Virus record (IMG/VR): IMGVR_UViG_3300008113_000128 | Coordinates: 1 to 40,167 of that record | Reading direction: 5' to 3' (one strand) | Length of the DNA: 40,167 nucleotides | Source: a virus | In this document: positions 33,109 through 38,060 of the stretch, in pieces | Layout: each line of letters starts with the position of its first letter | Numbering within the stretch: position 1 is the stretch's first letter | The notes under the pieces: model-generated | Seen by the model: only the letters and a program-made list of their open reading frames with translations | What the model was told of the DNA's origin: nothing | Databases searched by the model: none | Position numbers and translations under genes: made by a program

Positions 33109-33390
33109 ATGCAATATTTTATGTTTGATCCAAAACGAAACAAATACTTCAAAGGATATGAATCATATCCTGCTGATGACGAATCAGATTATGTAAGCAC
33201 TAGACTGGGATTTTGTGACCATGTAATAGAAGCAATGCGTTTTCCGTCTGAGCAAGAGGCTTTGTATTACCTTTATAAAGAATATGGAATGGACTATACG
33301 CAATCCACATTTTGTGTTATTGCTATTCCAGAAAAATTATATAGCAAAATAGAAAAAACTTATATTGAAGAAAGAGAAAGATATGCCTGA
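33109..33390 (+). CDS. 93-residue protein of unknown function
   Basis: The ATG at 33109 is favoured over 33103 because GGAGG at 33099-33103 is spaced 5 bases from it. The product starts MQYFMFDPKRNKYFKGYE and includes LGFCDHVIEAMRFPSEQEAL and ends in a charged helix (EKTYIEERERYA). The middle (FPSEQEALYYLYKEYG) resembles small phage proteins with a two-strand, one-helix fold. No catalytic motif. The 3' end overlaps the next gene by eight bases. Confidence 0.55.
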   Translation: MQYFMFDPKRNKYFKGYESYPADDESDYVSTRLGFCDHVIEAMRFPSEQEALYYLYKEYGMDYTQSTFCVIAIPEKLYSKIEKTYIEERERYA

Positions 33391-33847
33391 GCCGAAGACA
33401 TTTATGGTAGAGGACGCCCAGCTTATATTTAAAAACTTTGCTGGTAAGGAAGATAAATATAATCGCGCTGGCGATCGAAACTTTAGTGTTATTTTATCCT
33501 CTGAAGTTGCTGTCCAAATGGAAAAAGATGGTTGGAATGTTAAGTGGTTGAAGCCTCGAGAGGAAGACGACGAGCCTACCCCTTACATTGCTGTTGCTGT
33601 AAACTTTAAAAACCGACCGCCTCGTATTGTAATGTTAACTTCCACTTCGCGTACACCTGTTAGTGAAGATATGGTTGAAGCATTGGATTATGCGGATATT
33701 GCCATGGTTGATCTCATTGCCCGTGGTTACGAGTGGGATGTAAATGGTAAACGAGGCATTAAAGCATATTTGCAGTCAATGTTTATCACAATTGAAGAAG
33801 ACGCATTAGAGCAAAAGTACTCGTCTGTTCTAGACGATGATGAATAA
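33383..33847 (+). CDS. Single-stranded-DNA-binding-like phage protein (candidate)
   Basis: The product has 154 residues from the ATG at 33383, within the end of the preceding gene. The sequence TFMVEDAQLIFKNFAGKEDKYN, then GDRNFSVILSSEVAVQMEKDGW, NVKWLKPREEDDE, PYIAVAVNFKNRPPRIVML and GYEWDVNGKRGIKAYLQSMF ends with an acidic tail (SVLDDDE). I recognise it as widespread in phages near replication genes. The beta-rich core plus acidic C-terminus resembles single-strand binding proteins, but this is inference. It is close to the polymerase gene. Confidence 0.55.
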   Translation: MPEPKTFMVEDAQLIFKNFAGKEDKYNRAGDRNFSVILSSEVAVQMEKDGWNVKWLKPREEDDEPTPYIAVAVNFKNRPPRIVMLTSTSRTPVSEDMVEALDYADIAMVDLIARGYEWDVNGKRGIKAYLQSMFITIEEDALEQKYSSVLDDDE

Positions 33848-33858
33848 AGGAGAATAAA

Positions 33859-34188
33859 ATGACCATTGAATACAATTCATATGTCCGAAAGCCTTTCCGG
33901 GTTGAGGCAATTGAAATTACTGAGGATAATATTGCAGAAGTTGCTCCTCTCATTGGAGAGTTGCGCGAAAAAGATGACAACAGCAAGACAAAGTTTATTT
34001 ATGTTGATCGTCGTCTTGTTCCCAACATCTGGCGAGTTTACCCTGGGTTTTTCATGACCAAGATGGGTGATAACATTCGTTGTTATTCGCGTCGTGTTTT
34101 CCTTGAGCAGTTTGTTCTTGCTGACGAAAACATTAATCAGTGGTGCGATTATATCGATGGTGTTTCGAATAACGAGACCTCGCGATAA
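33859..34188 (+). CDS. Conserved small phage protein
   Basis: The product has 109 residues. The ATG at 33859 follows AAAGGAGAATA. VRKPFRVEAIEITEDNIAEVAPLI, then FIYVDRRLVPNIWRVYPGFFMTKMGDNIRCYSRRVFLEQF, is a family common in Gram-positive phages with no known biochemical role. The segment YPGFFMTKMGDNIRCYS resembles the PGDYI-like fold of some small phage proteins. Codons are somewhat GC-richer than adjacent genes. Its end overlaps promoter copy 7. Confidence 0.65.
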   Translation: MTIEYNSYVRKPFRVEAIEITEDNIAEVAPLIGELREKDDNSKTKFIYVDRRLVPNIWRVYPGFFMTKMGDNIRCYSRRVFLEQFVLADENINQWCDYIDGVSNNETSR

Positions 34189-34204
34189 AAACAACGCCTA
34201 TAAT
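34179..34204 (+). promoter_or_regulatory. Repeated promoter motif, copy 7
   Basis: CTCGCG at 34179-34184, overlapping the end of the upstream gene, 14 bases (with ACAACGCC), TATAAT at 34199-34204. Its transcript would begin near 34211 and run into the structured region. Confidence 0.72.
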
Positions 34205-34206
34205 AG

Positions 34207-34545
34207 AAGGATAACAGAATAACAAAATTTTGTAGAACAATAGTTCGTAATCCTTTTATTTTTGTCGACTAGGCGACTTAAAATAGCTTTTAAGCCTAGT
34301 GCGTCCTGCCTGAAATATAGTAAGGCAGGGGTAAACTGAGAAGCACCTCAGCACGAATATACTCGGACGCTTGTATATTTGGTTAAACAAAAAAGCGCTT
34401 AGTTATGGTAACAATATTTCCCTATGTTACTGCTTAAAGAAACGGGAACTTCTTTAAGCTACCTAAGGACACTCGTAGTGCGACTTTTAGCGCGTACGAG
34501 TTTTAGAGACCTGAGCATGTCTCTATTAAACTGCTCACCCTCGCC
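34207..34545 (+). ncRNA. Structured untranslated RNA region (novel candidate)
   Basis: No believable gene lies between 34189 and 34561, but stable helices follow one another. AAGGAT (34207) pairs with ATCCTT (34250), enclosing two hairpins and followed by a T-rich run. ACTAGGC/GCCTAGT (34268/34294) is extended by TTAAAA/TTTTAA. GCGTCC (34301) pairs with GGACGC (34365), enclosing TGCCT/AGGCA and CTGAG/CTCAG. Then GTAACA/TGTTAC (34408/34425), GCTTAAAGAA/TTCTTTAAGC (34432/34450), ACTCGTA/TACGAGT (34471/34495), and the first pseudoknot. It could be one RNA of about 340 nt or several small ones, read from promoter copy 7. It is not a family I recognise. Confidence 0.6.
34504..34536 (+). ncRNA. H-type pseudoknot, copy 1
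   Basis: Stem 1 is TAGAGAC/GTCTCTA (34504-34510 and 34519-34525). Its loop CTGAGCAT contains GAGCA (34513-34517), which pairs with TGCTC (34532-34536) across the linker TTAAAC. The stem 1 sequence differs from the other copies but still pairs. It lies 25 bases before the 57-residue gene. Confidence 0.7.
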
Positions 34546-34561
34546 AAGTAAGGAGATATTA

Positions 34562-34735
34562 ATGGAATATAAAGACGATCCGGAAAACGGGTTATTTAGA
34601 CATAAATGCGAAGAATTCGGCTGCGAAAGTCATATAATTTATGACGATGAGCCGTATTGTTTTACGCATTCACCGGACGAAGGGTCTTCTGTCCGAGGAT
34701 ATTCGGCTTACGCTAAATTTTTAGCGAGCCAATGA
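34562..34735 (+). CDS. 57-residue small protein, possible zinc site
   Basis: The ATG at 34562 follows AAGGAGATATTA. The product MEYKDDPENGLFRHKCEEF, then GCESHIIYDDEPYCFTHSPDEG, contains three cysteines and three histidines in a short span, compatible with a zinc ribbon. The end is SAYAKFLASQ. An in-frame ATG further upstream lies in the structured RNA and is not credible. The gene is flanked by pseudoknot copies 1 and 2. The function is unknown. Confidence 0.6.
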   Translation: MEYKDDPENGLFRHKCEEFGCESHIIYDDEPYCFTHSPDEGSSVRGYSAYAKFLASQ

Positions 34736-34736
34736 T

Positions 34737-34784
34737 TTCCCTACCCCCCTAAGGGAACGACCTGAGCATGTCGTTAAACTGCTC
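34737..34784 (+). ncRNA. Hairpin plus H-type pseudoknot, copy 2
   Basis: The hairpin TTCCCT/AGGGAA (34737-34757) is followed by the pseudoknot. Stem 1 is CGAC/GTCG (34758-34761 and 34770-34773, extended by AA/TT); loop GAGCA (34764-34768) pairs with TGCTC (34780-34784). It starts two bases after the upstream stop and precedes the 112-residue gene. Confidence 0.72.
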
Positions 34785-34819
34785 CTTTTCTACCCATAAA
34801 AACAAAAAAGGATATCATA

Positions 34820-35158
34820 ATGAAAACAACGACTTTAATTTTTACAGTTTTTAGCGAACAAAATGATTATTTATCCAATCCGCACAGTCCAAATAGAAAA
34901 AAATATATCATTGAACGAAGCACTGAATTTGTGGAAGCGGTTCAAGAATTAACGCAGTGCACTCGAACTGATGCCATTGACATTACAAAAGTCGTTGCTG
35001 AAGAACTAGAGTTTCATTTAAATAATGTTAGAAAATCAAATGATCAAATTTTAGATTTGCTTTGGCGCGAAATCAATAAATTACCGTGTACCGAAGAAAC
35101 GTCGCAGGTTTTAATTGATTTCTTAAATGTAATAGACCGAATGAATGTAAACCGATAA
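34820..35158 (+). CDS. 112-residue protein of unknown function
   Basis: The ATG at 34820 follows AAAAGGATATCAT. The product begins with strands (KTTTLIFTVFSEQNDYLS), then helices (STEFVEAVQELTQCTRTDAIDI, VVAEELEFHLNNVRKSND, LIDFLNVIDRMN). No motif or family is recognised. It lies downstream of pseudoknot copy 2 and upstream of another small gene with its own ribosome-binding site. Confidence 0.55.
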   Translation: MKTTTLIFTVFSEQNDYLSNPHSPNRKKYIIERSTEFVEAVQELTQCTRTDAIDITKVVAEELEFHLNNVRKSNDQILDLLWREINKLPCTEETSQVLIDFLNVIDRMNVNR

Positions 35159-35178
35159 ACAAAAATAGGAGGGGTATT

Positions 35179-35418
35179 ATGATAGAGCCAGTTGTAAAAT
35201 ATTTATGCTTTTTCAACGAATGGTCCATGTTTATGGACGGAATTCTTGAAGTTGGGGACGATTATAGCGAATACGATTTTGTCGATGTAAATCATATTGA
35301 CGATCCTAGCGAAAACGTTTTAGATCCTTTTACAGAGGAAGAAGCCCGAAAGCATTTTGCTAAAAAGGGTTACCCAAATGTTAAATTTATTTATTTGTAT
35401 CCTGGATTAAATTCCTAG
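35179..35418 (+). CDS. 79-residue acidic protein of unknown function
   Basis: The ATG at 35179 follows ATAGGAGGGGTAT, a strong ribosome-binding site. The product is acidic, MIEPVVKYLCFFNEWSMFM, DDYSEYDFVDVNHIDD, then a helix (FTEEEARKHFAKKGY) and a last strand (NVKFIYLYPG). Small acidic proteins of phages often mimic DNA or bind host enzymes, but that is speculation here. It is followed by pseudoknot copy 3. Confidence 0.55.
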   Translation: MIEPVVKYLCFFNEWSMFMDGILEVGDDYSEYDFVDVNHIDDPSENVLDPFTEEEARKHFAKKGYPNVKFIYLYPGLNS

Positions 35419-35428
35419 ATTAAATGAT

Positions 35429-35472
35429 TTCCCACTGCCAGGGAACGTCCCGAGTACGACGCTAAACTGCTT
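35429..35472 (+). ncRNA. Hairpin plus H-type pseudoknot, copy 3
   Basis: The hairpin TTCCC/GGGAA (35429-35445) is followed by stem 1 CGTC/GACG (35446-35449 and 35458-35461), a compensated change from CGAC/GTCG in copy 2. Loop GAGTA (35452-35456) pairs with TGCTT (35468-35472) using wobbles; the linker is CTAAAC. It is immediately followed by the tRNA-like element. Confidence 0.7.
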
Positions 35473-35597
35473 GTGCGCGCATGGATGCCACATTATCTAA
35501 GATGTAGATAACATTAGTTATCATTCGCCGAGGATTTTAAACCGACGCCACATATTCTTGGACTATGTTAGTAGGGGTTCGATTCCTCTAGCGCACG
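35473..35597 (+). ncRNA. tRNA-like element with acceptor stem and T-arm, about 125 nt
   Basis: The 3' part has a canonical T-arm (AGGGG, loop TTCGATT, CCTCT at 35573-35589), then AGCGCAC. That pairs with GTGCGC at 35473-35478 to give an acceptor stem. The interior is too long for a tRNA and shows other hairpins (TTATCTA/TAGATAA and, mutually exclusive, GATAAC/GTTATC; ACATA/TATGT). I could not find a normal D-arm or anticodon arm. A decayed or inserted tRNA, or a tRNA mimic, fits better than a working tRNA. No CCA is encoded in register. Confidence 0.4.
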
Positions 35598-35647
35598 CCC
35601 CATATAATAGACGTTCGAAACAAAAGTAGAATGTCGGAAAGGTAAAA

Positions 35648-35794
35648 ATGGATGACTGCGGACTTAATGGGGTTCGTTGTGTTGAAATTACAGAATGGGA
35701 TAAGATGAGTACAATTGCTGTTGTTATTATCGGCATTTGTTTGATTGTTATTTTTAAACAATTGCGAGATATTCGAAAGCATACTCGTCGATAA
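35648..35794 (+). CDS. 48-residue single-span membrane protein
   Basis: The ATG at 35648 follows GGAAAGGTAAAA. The N-terminus is polar (MDDCGLNGVRCVEITEWDKM). A hydrophobic segment (STIAVVIIGICLIVIF) is followed by a basic end (KQLRDIRKHTRR). This predicts N-out/C-in topology. A TATAAT-like box at 35603 precedes it without the rest of the repeated promoter motif. Possibly it works with the transglycosylase gene downstream. No known family. Confidence 0.6.
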   Translation: MDDCGLNGVRCVEITEWDKMSTIAVVIIGICLIVIFKQLRDIRKHTRR

Positions 35795-35862
35795 AAAAAA
35801 AATTAAGATTGATATGTCGAAATTTATTTGGCCCAAAAAACTGTACTGATGAAGGAGAGTTC

Positions 35863-36438
35863 ATGGACTATTTTAATAAGTTCAATAAATTAGCGCATAA
35901 AAAATCTGGCCTTTTTATTGTTATCTGTTACTTTGTGTTTATTTTAATTATCATTTGGAGTGTTAGCGCTGCAATGGGCGATTCTAATGAAGATCAAAAA
36001 CCTTCTTTGCCGCCGATTGAAGTGAAAAATATGACTTTTGCTAACGTAACCACAAGTACAACAAGCACGACTACTACAACTACCACCACAATCCCAGATC
36101 TTTCGGGTATTGACTGGACGGAGTTGGCTCGAGCGACTTACGGCAAATGCGGTGAATATCACGATATTGCAATTGCTGTCGGTTGGCCCGAAGAAGAATG
36201 GAAGCATTTACAACAGGTTATTTGGCGGGAGTCAAGATGTCAACCTGACGCGTGGAATGGGGCAGATGCCGGTCTCACTCAAATAAATAAAGTCCATTCA
36301 AAGTGGTTGGCTGATATGGGGTGGTCTCATCCCAACGATATGTTTTCCGCCCAAAATAATCTCACTTTTGCTTTGCGTTTGTGGGAAACTTCTGGGTGGA
36401 AACCATGGCGTTTTTCAGGAACCACTTGGGGCGACTGA
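35863..36438 (+). CDS. Membrane-anchored lytic transglycosylase-like protein
   Basis: The product has 191 residues from the ATG at 35863 behind GAAGGAGAG; an upstream in-frame ATG lacks a good site. Residues 16-36 are a signal anchor (GLFIVICYFVFILIIIWSV). Residues 63-77 are a Thr-rich linker. The rest is a lysozyme-like (SLT) domain with IWRESRC, where Glu123 is the likely acid, NGADAGLTQIN, then ALRLWETSGWKPW. It would act outside the membrane on peptidoglycan. It could help lysis, act in superinfection exclusion, or be a host-derived resuscitation-type factor. The linker style is actinobacterial. Confidence 0.8.
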   Translation: MDYFNKFNKLAHKKSGLFIVICYFVFILIIIWSVSAAMGDSNEDQKPSLPPIEVKNMTFANVTTSTTSTTTTTTTTIPDLSGIDWTELARATYGKCGEYHDIAIAVGWPEEEWKHLQQVIWRESRCQPDAWNGADAGLTQINKVHSKWLADMGWSHPNDMFSAQNNLTFALRLWETSGWKPWRFSGTTWGD

Positions 36439-36443
36439 TATTT

Positions 36444-36471
36444 ACGACCTGAGTATGTCGTTAAACTACTC
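36444..36471 (+). ncRNA. H-type pseudoknot, copy 4
   Basis: Stem 1 is ACGAC/GTCGT (36444-36448 and 36457-36461). Loop GAGTA (36451-36455) pairs perfectly with TACTC (36467-36471), a compensated change from GAGCA/TGCTC. Linker TTAAAC. It ends four bases before tRNA-Leu and starts just after the transglycosylase stop. Confidence 0.75.
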
Positions 36472-36475
36472 TCAC

Positions 36476-36548
36476 GCCTGTGTAGCCCAGTGGCAGAGGC
36501 AGAGGACTTAAAATCCTTCAAGCGTGGGTTCGAATCCCACCACAGGTA
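36476..36548 (+). tRNA. tRNA-Leu(UAA), short variable loop
   Basis: A 73-nt cloverleaf: acceptor GCCTGTG/CACAGGT, anticodon arm GAGGA, loop CTTAAAA, TCCTT with anticodon TAA; T-arm GTGGG, TTCGAAT, CCCAC. Discriminator A; CCA not encoded. The variable loop is only CAAGC, whereas bacterial tRNA-Leu normally has a long arm, so the amino-acid identity should be checked. Confidence 0.88.
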
Positions 36549-36559
36549 CTAAATATAAA

Positions 36560-36585
36560 CATACATAAAATACAACGCATATAAT
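36560..36585 (+). promoter_or_regulatory. Repeated promoter motif, copy 8 (divergent first box)
   Basis: TATAAT at 36580-36585 with TACAACGCA upstream; the first box reads CATACA rather than TTCGCA at the 14-base spacing. It lies between tRNA-Leu and the 98-residue gene. Confidence 0.55.
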
Positions 36586-36607
36586 AGAGACTCTATGAGG
36601 AGGGTTT

Positions 36608-36904
36608 ATGGATGATTTAAGATCTATAAAAGGCTTTAATAGTTTTGCGATAGGTGTTTTTGTCGGATCGGCAGTAACAGCTATTTTTTCTTTTAAAAAC
36701 ATAAAAAAGAGACTTCTTTCTTTTGCCGATTTAATTGTAACATACGATACAAATCTTAGTATTATTTCCACAAGAGAAGATGCTTTAATCGATTTAATTA
36801 CGCCTGTTATTCCTTATTTAACAGAAGAGGCAATAACTAAGTATAACAATACTATTGAGTTTTTAGAATTAGTTCATTTCAACGATATTCAGGCGCATGG
36901 GTAA
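36608..36904 (+). CDS. 98-residue membrane protein
   Basis: The ATG at 36608 follows GAGGAGGGTTT. MDDLRSIKGFNSFAIGVFVG begins one membrane helix (FAIGVFVGSAVTAIFSF, about residues 14-30). It is followed by basic residues and a soluble helical domain (IVTYDTNLSIISTREDALI, YLTEEAITKYNNTIEFLEL). This predicts a cytosolic C-terminus. It is read from promoter copy 8. No known family. Confidence 0.62.
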   Translation: MDDLRSIKGFNSFAIGVFVGSAVTAIFSFKNIKKRLLSFADLIVTYDTNLSIISTREDALIDLITPVIPYLTEEAITKYNNTIEFLELVHFNDIQAHG

Positions 36905-36906
36905 AC

Positions 36907-36932
36907 TTCGCAAAATATACAAGGACTATAAT
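36907..36932 (+). promoter_or_regulatory. Repeated promoter motif, copy 9
   Basis: TTCGCA at 36907-36912, 14 bases (with TACAAGGAC), TATAAT at 36927-36932, and a start with SD TTGGAGGAA 20 bases on. Confidence 0.72.
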
Positions 36933-36956
36933 AGGAAATAACTAATTGGAGGAATA

Positions 36957-37169
36957 ATGATATATACGAAAGAAACTCGAAAAATCGTGGAAGATTTTCT
37001 TGGTGAAATTGATTTGGAAATCAAGCGGATTAAAGATGTTATTCTGTATGCTGATGTAAAAGATGTCAACTATACAGAAAGGTTGAATATGCTTGATGAT
37101 CGAAGAGAGTTGATCAGGCTTGACCATGATTTGAAGATGCTTTTATTCAATACCAGAACTCACCAATAG
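36957..37169 (+). CDS. 70-residue helical protein of unknown function
   Basis: The ATG at 36957 follows GGAGGAATA. The product MIYTKETRKIVEDFLGEIDLE, then IKRIKDVILYADVKDVN, MLDDRRELIRLDHDLKMLLF, is almost fully helical with heptad-like hydrophobics, so a small coiled-coil dimer is likely. It forms a private unit with promoter copy 9 and the terminator at 37184. No family is recognised. Confidence 0.65.
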   Translation: MIYTKETRKIVEDFLGEIDLEIKRIKDVILYADVKDVNYTERLNMLDDRRELIRLDHDLKMLLFNTRTHQ

Positions 37170-37178
37170 TTCTAAAAA

Positions 37179-37227
37179 GATTTCCCGTGCGTAAAACCAC
37201 GGGTTTTCTTTTTTACTTTTATACTTT
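37179..37227 (+). repeat. Terminator-bearing direct repeat, copy A
   Basis: About 49 bases containing a terminator and the following CTTTTATACTTT are nearly identical to 38061-38110. The two copies differ by a few bases in the loop and after the T-run. Between them lie three tRNAs and two genes, so homologous recombination could delete or amplify this cassette. Confidence 0.85.
37184..37214 (+). terminator. Rho-independent terminator
   Basis: CCCGTG at 37184-37189 pairs with CACGGG at 37198-37203, followed by TTTTCTTTTTT. It closes the 70-residue gene unit and precedes the tRNA-Lys. Confidence 0.9.
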
Positions 37228-37229
37228 TT

Positions 37230-37302
37230 GCTCCTTTAGCTCAGTCGGTAGAGCAGCGGACTTTTAATCCGTTGGTCCAGGGTTCGAGCCCCTGAGGGAG
37301 CA
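37230..37302 (+). tRNA. tRNA-Lys(UUU)
   Basis: Acceptor GCTCCTT/AGGGAGC, D-arm GCTCAGTCGGTAGAGC, anticodon loop CTTTTAA with TTT, T-arm CAGGG, TTCGAGC, CCCTG. Discriminator A, no encoded CCA. All arms are canonical. It decodes AAA, a very common codon in this genome. Confidence 0.95.
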
Positions 37303-37406
37303 CGCTTAAGTAGGGGTTTGGATGTGGCCTCCATGCAGTAGCTAAACGTCAAGCGAAGTGACTTAAAGAAGGCGTGACAGTCGGAGAGACGACATTAATG
37401 TTATTT
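37303..37406 (+). other. Structured spacer between tRNAs, unassigned
   Basis: No gene is seen in these 104 bases. There are several short helices: CGCTT pairs with AAGCG, GTCA with TGAC, and GTGG with CCAT. A GTAGCTAAACG stretch recalls, but does not match, the pseudoknot linker. It may be a tRNA remnant, a processing spacer, or a further small RNA. Confidence 0.3.
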
Positions 37407-37480
37407 GAGCCAGTAACTCAGTTGGTTAGAGTAGCATTCTTATAAAATGCAAGTCGCGGGTTCAATTCCCGTCTGGCTCA
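37407..37480 (+). tRNA. tRNA-Ile(UAU)
   Basis: Acceptor GAGCCAG/CTGGCTC, anticodon arm GCATT, loop CTTATAA, AATGC with anticodon TAT. T-arm GCGGG, TTCAATT, CCCGT. Reads AUA codons directly, without lysidine modification, which suits an AT-rich phage in a host where AUA is likely rare. Confidence 0.92.
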
Positions 37481-37488
37481 CAAGTATG

Positions 37489-37562
37489 GGGACGATAGCT
37501 CAGTCGGTTAGAGCAGGGCACTCATAATGCCTCGGTCGCGGGTTCAATTCCTGCTCGTCCCA
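37489..37562 (+). tRNA. tRNA with CAU anticodon (elongator Met or lysidine-modified Ile)
   Basis: Acceptor GGGACGA/TCGTCCC, anticodon loop CTCATAA with CAT, T-arm GCGGG, TTCAATT, CCTGC. The paired G1-C72 argues against initiator tRNA. Distinguishing Met from Ile2 needs comparison of acceptor and anticodon-stem identity bases. Confidence 0.92.
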
Positions 37563-37581
37563 CTAAACAGAAAGGTTTAAT

Positions 37582-37740
37582 ATGAATAAGAAAACTAAGA
37601 AAATAACCATAGATATTGAGGGTGAAAATAAAGTCTTTTATATCACAACAAGTCCGCTTGGCGATGAGTGGCCAGCTGGGGACCCAATACCGAATGACAA
37701 AGAAACTTTAGGATTTATTGATAGGAGTAAAAGTGAATAG
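37582..37740 (+). CDS. 52-residue protein of unknown function
   Basis: The ATG at 37582 follows AGAAAGGTTTAAT. The product MNKKTKKITIDIEGENKVFY, then ITTSPLGDEWPAGDPIPN and TLGFIDRSKSE, is mostly beta strands with a proline-rich loop. It overlaps the next gene's start, so they are coupled. No family. Confidence 0.55.
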   Translation: MNKKTKKITIDIEGENKVFYITTSPLGDEWPAGDPIPNDKETLGFIDRSKSE

Positions 37741-38041
37741 TGAAGAATTTAAAAAAACATTTGAAACGCGTGTGGCATTATGTCGAGACGTTCTAACCAA
37801 AAAGAGCGCAGAATATTCAACAGAATATGATAAGTTACATAATTTTAAAGTTGCTGCCGCAGTTCAAGGGTGTTCTCCAGAACGAGCGTTGGGTGGTTTT
37901 TTAGCAAAGCATATTGTTTCAATTTTTGATATGATAAACTCTGGCGGAGATATCAAACAAGAAGTATGGGATGAAAAAATAGGTGATGCTTTAAATTATT
38001 TGTTTCTTCTCGACGCGATCATTCTAGAGTCTCGCGAATAA
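37733..38041 (+). CDS. MazG-like / nucleotide-metabolism-like small protein (candidate)
   Basis: The product has 102 residues from a GTG at 37733, chosen because ATAGGAG is spaced 5 bases from it; a TTG at 37718 is an alternative. The sequence KSAEYSTEYDKLHNFKVAAAV, then CSPERALGGFLAKHIVSIFDMI, EVWDEKIGDALNYLFLLDAII is an all-helical phage family. The patterned Glu, Asp and His residues (EYS, HNFK, KHIVSI, DEKIGD) resemble the metal-binding helices of MazG-type or nucleotide-modification-associated proteins. That assignment is inferred. The gene ends inside promoter copy 10. Confidence 0.5.
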   Translation: MNSEEFKKTFETRVALCRDVLTKKSAEYSTEYDKLHNFKVAAAVQGCSPERALGGFLAKHIVSIFDMINSGGDIKQEVWDEKIGDALNYLFLLDAIILESRE

Positions 38042-38056
38042 TACAACGTATATTAT
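38031..38056 (+). promoter_or_regulatory. Repeated promoter motif, copy 10
   Basis: CTCGCG at 38031-38036, 14 bases (with ATACAACGTA), TATTAT at 38051-38056. Its expected start point near 38063 falls at the foot of the next terminator. Confidence 0.7.
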
Positions 38057-38060
38057 AGGA

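Noticed and set aside
34424-34561. N-terminal extension of the 57-residue gene
   Set aside because: The upstream start lies in hairpin-forming sequence and lacks a ribosome-binding site, while ATG 34562 has AAGGAGAT.
35603-35608. TATAAT at the end of the tRNA-like element as a copy of the repeated promoter
   Set aside because: It lacks both the TCGC box and ACAAC at the fixed spacing.
34207-36471. Glutamine riboswitch, preQ1 riboswitch or tmRNA pseudoknots
   Set aside because: The conserved residues of those classes are not present, and the pseudoknots lie outside the tRNA-like body, unlike in tmRNA.
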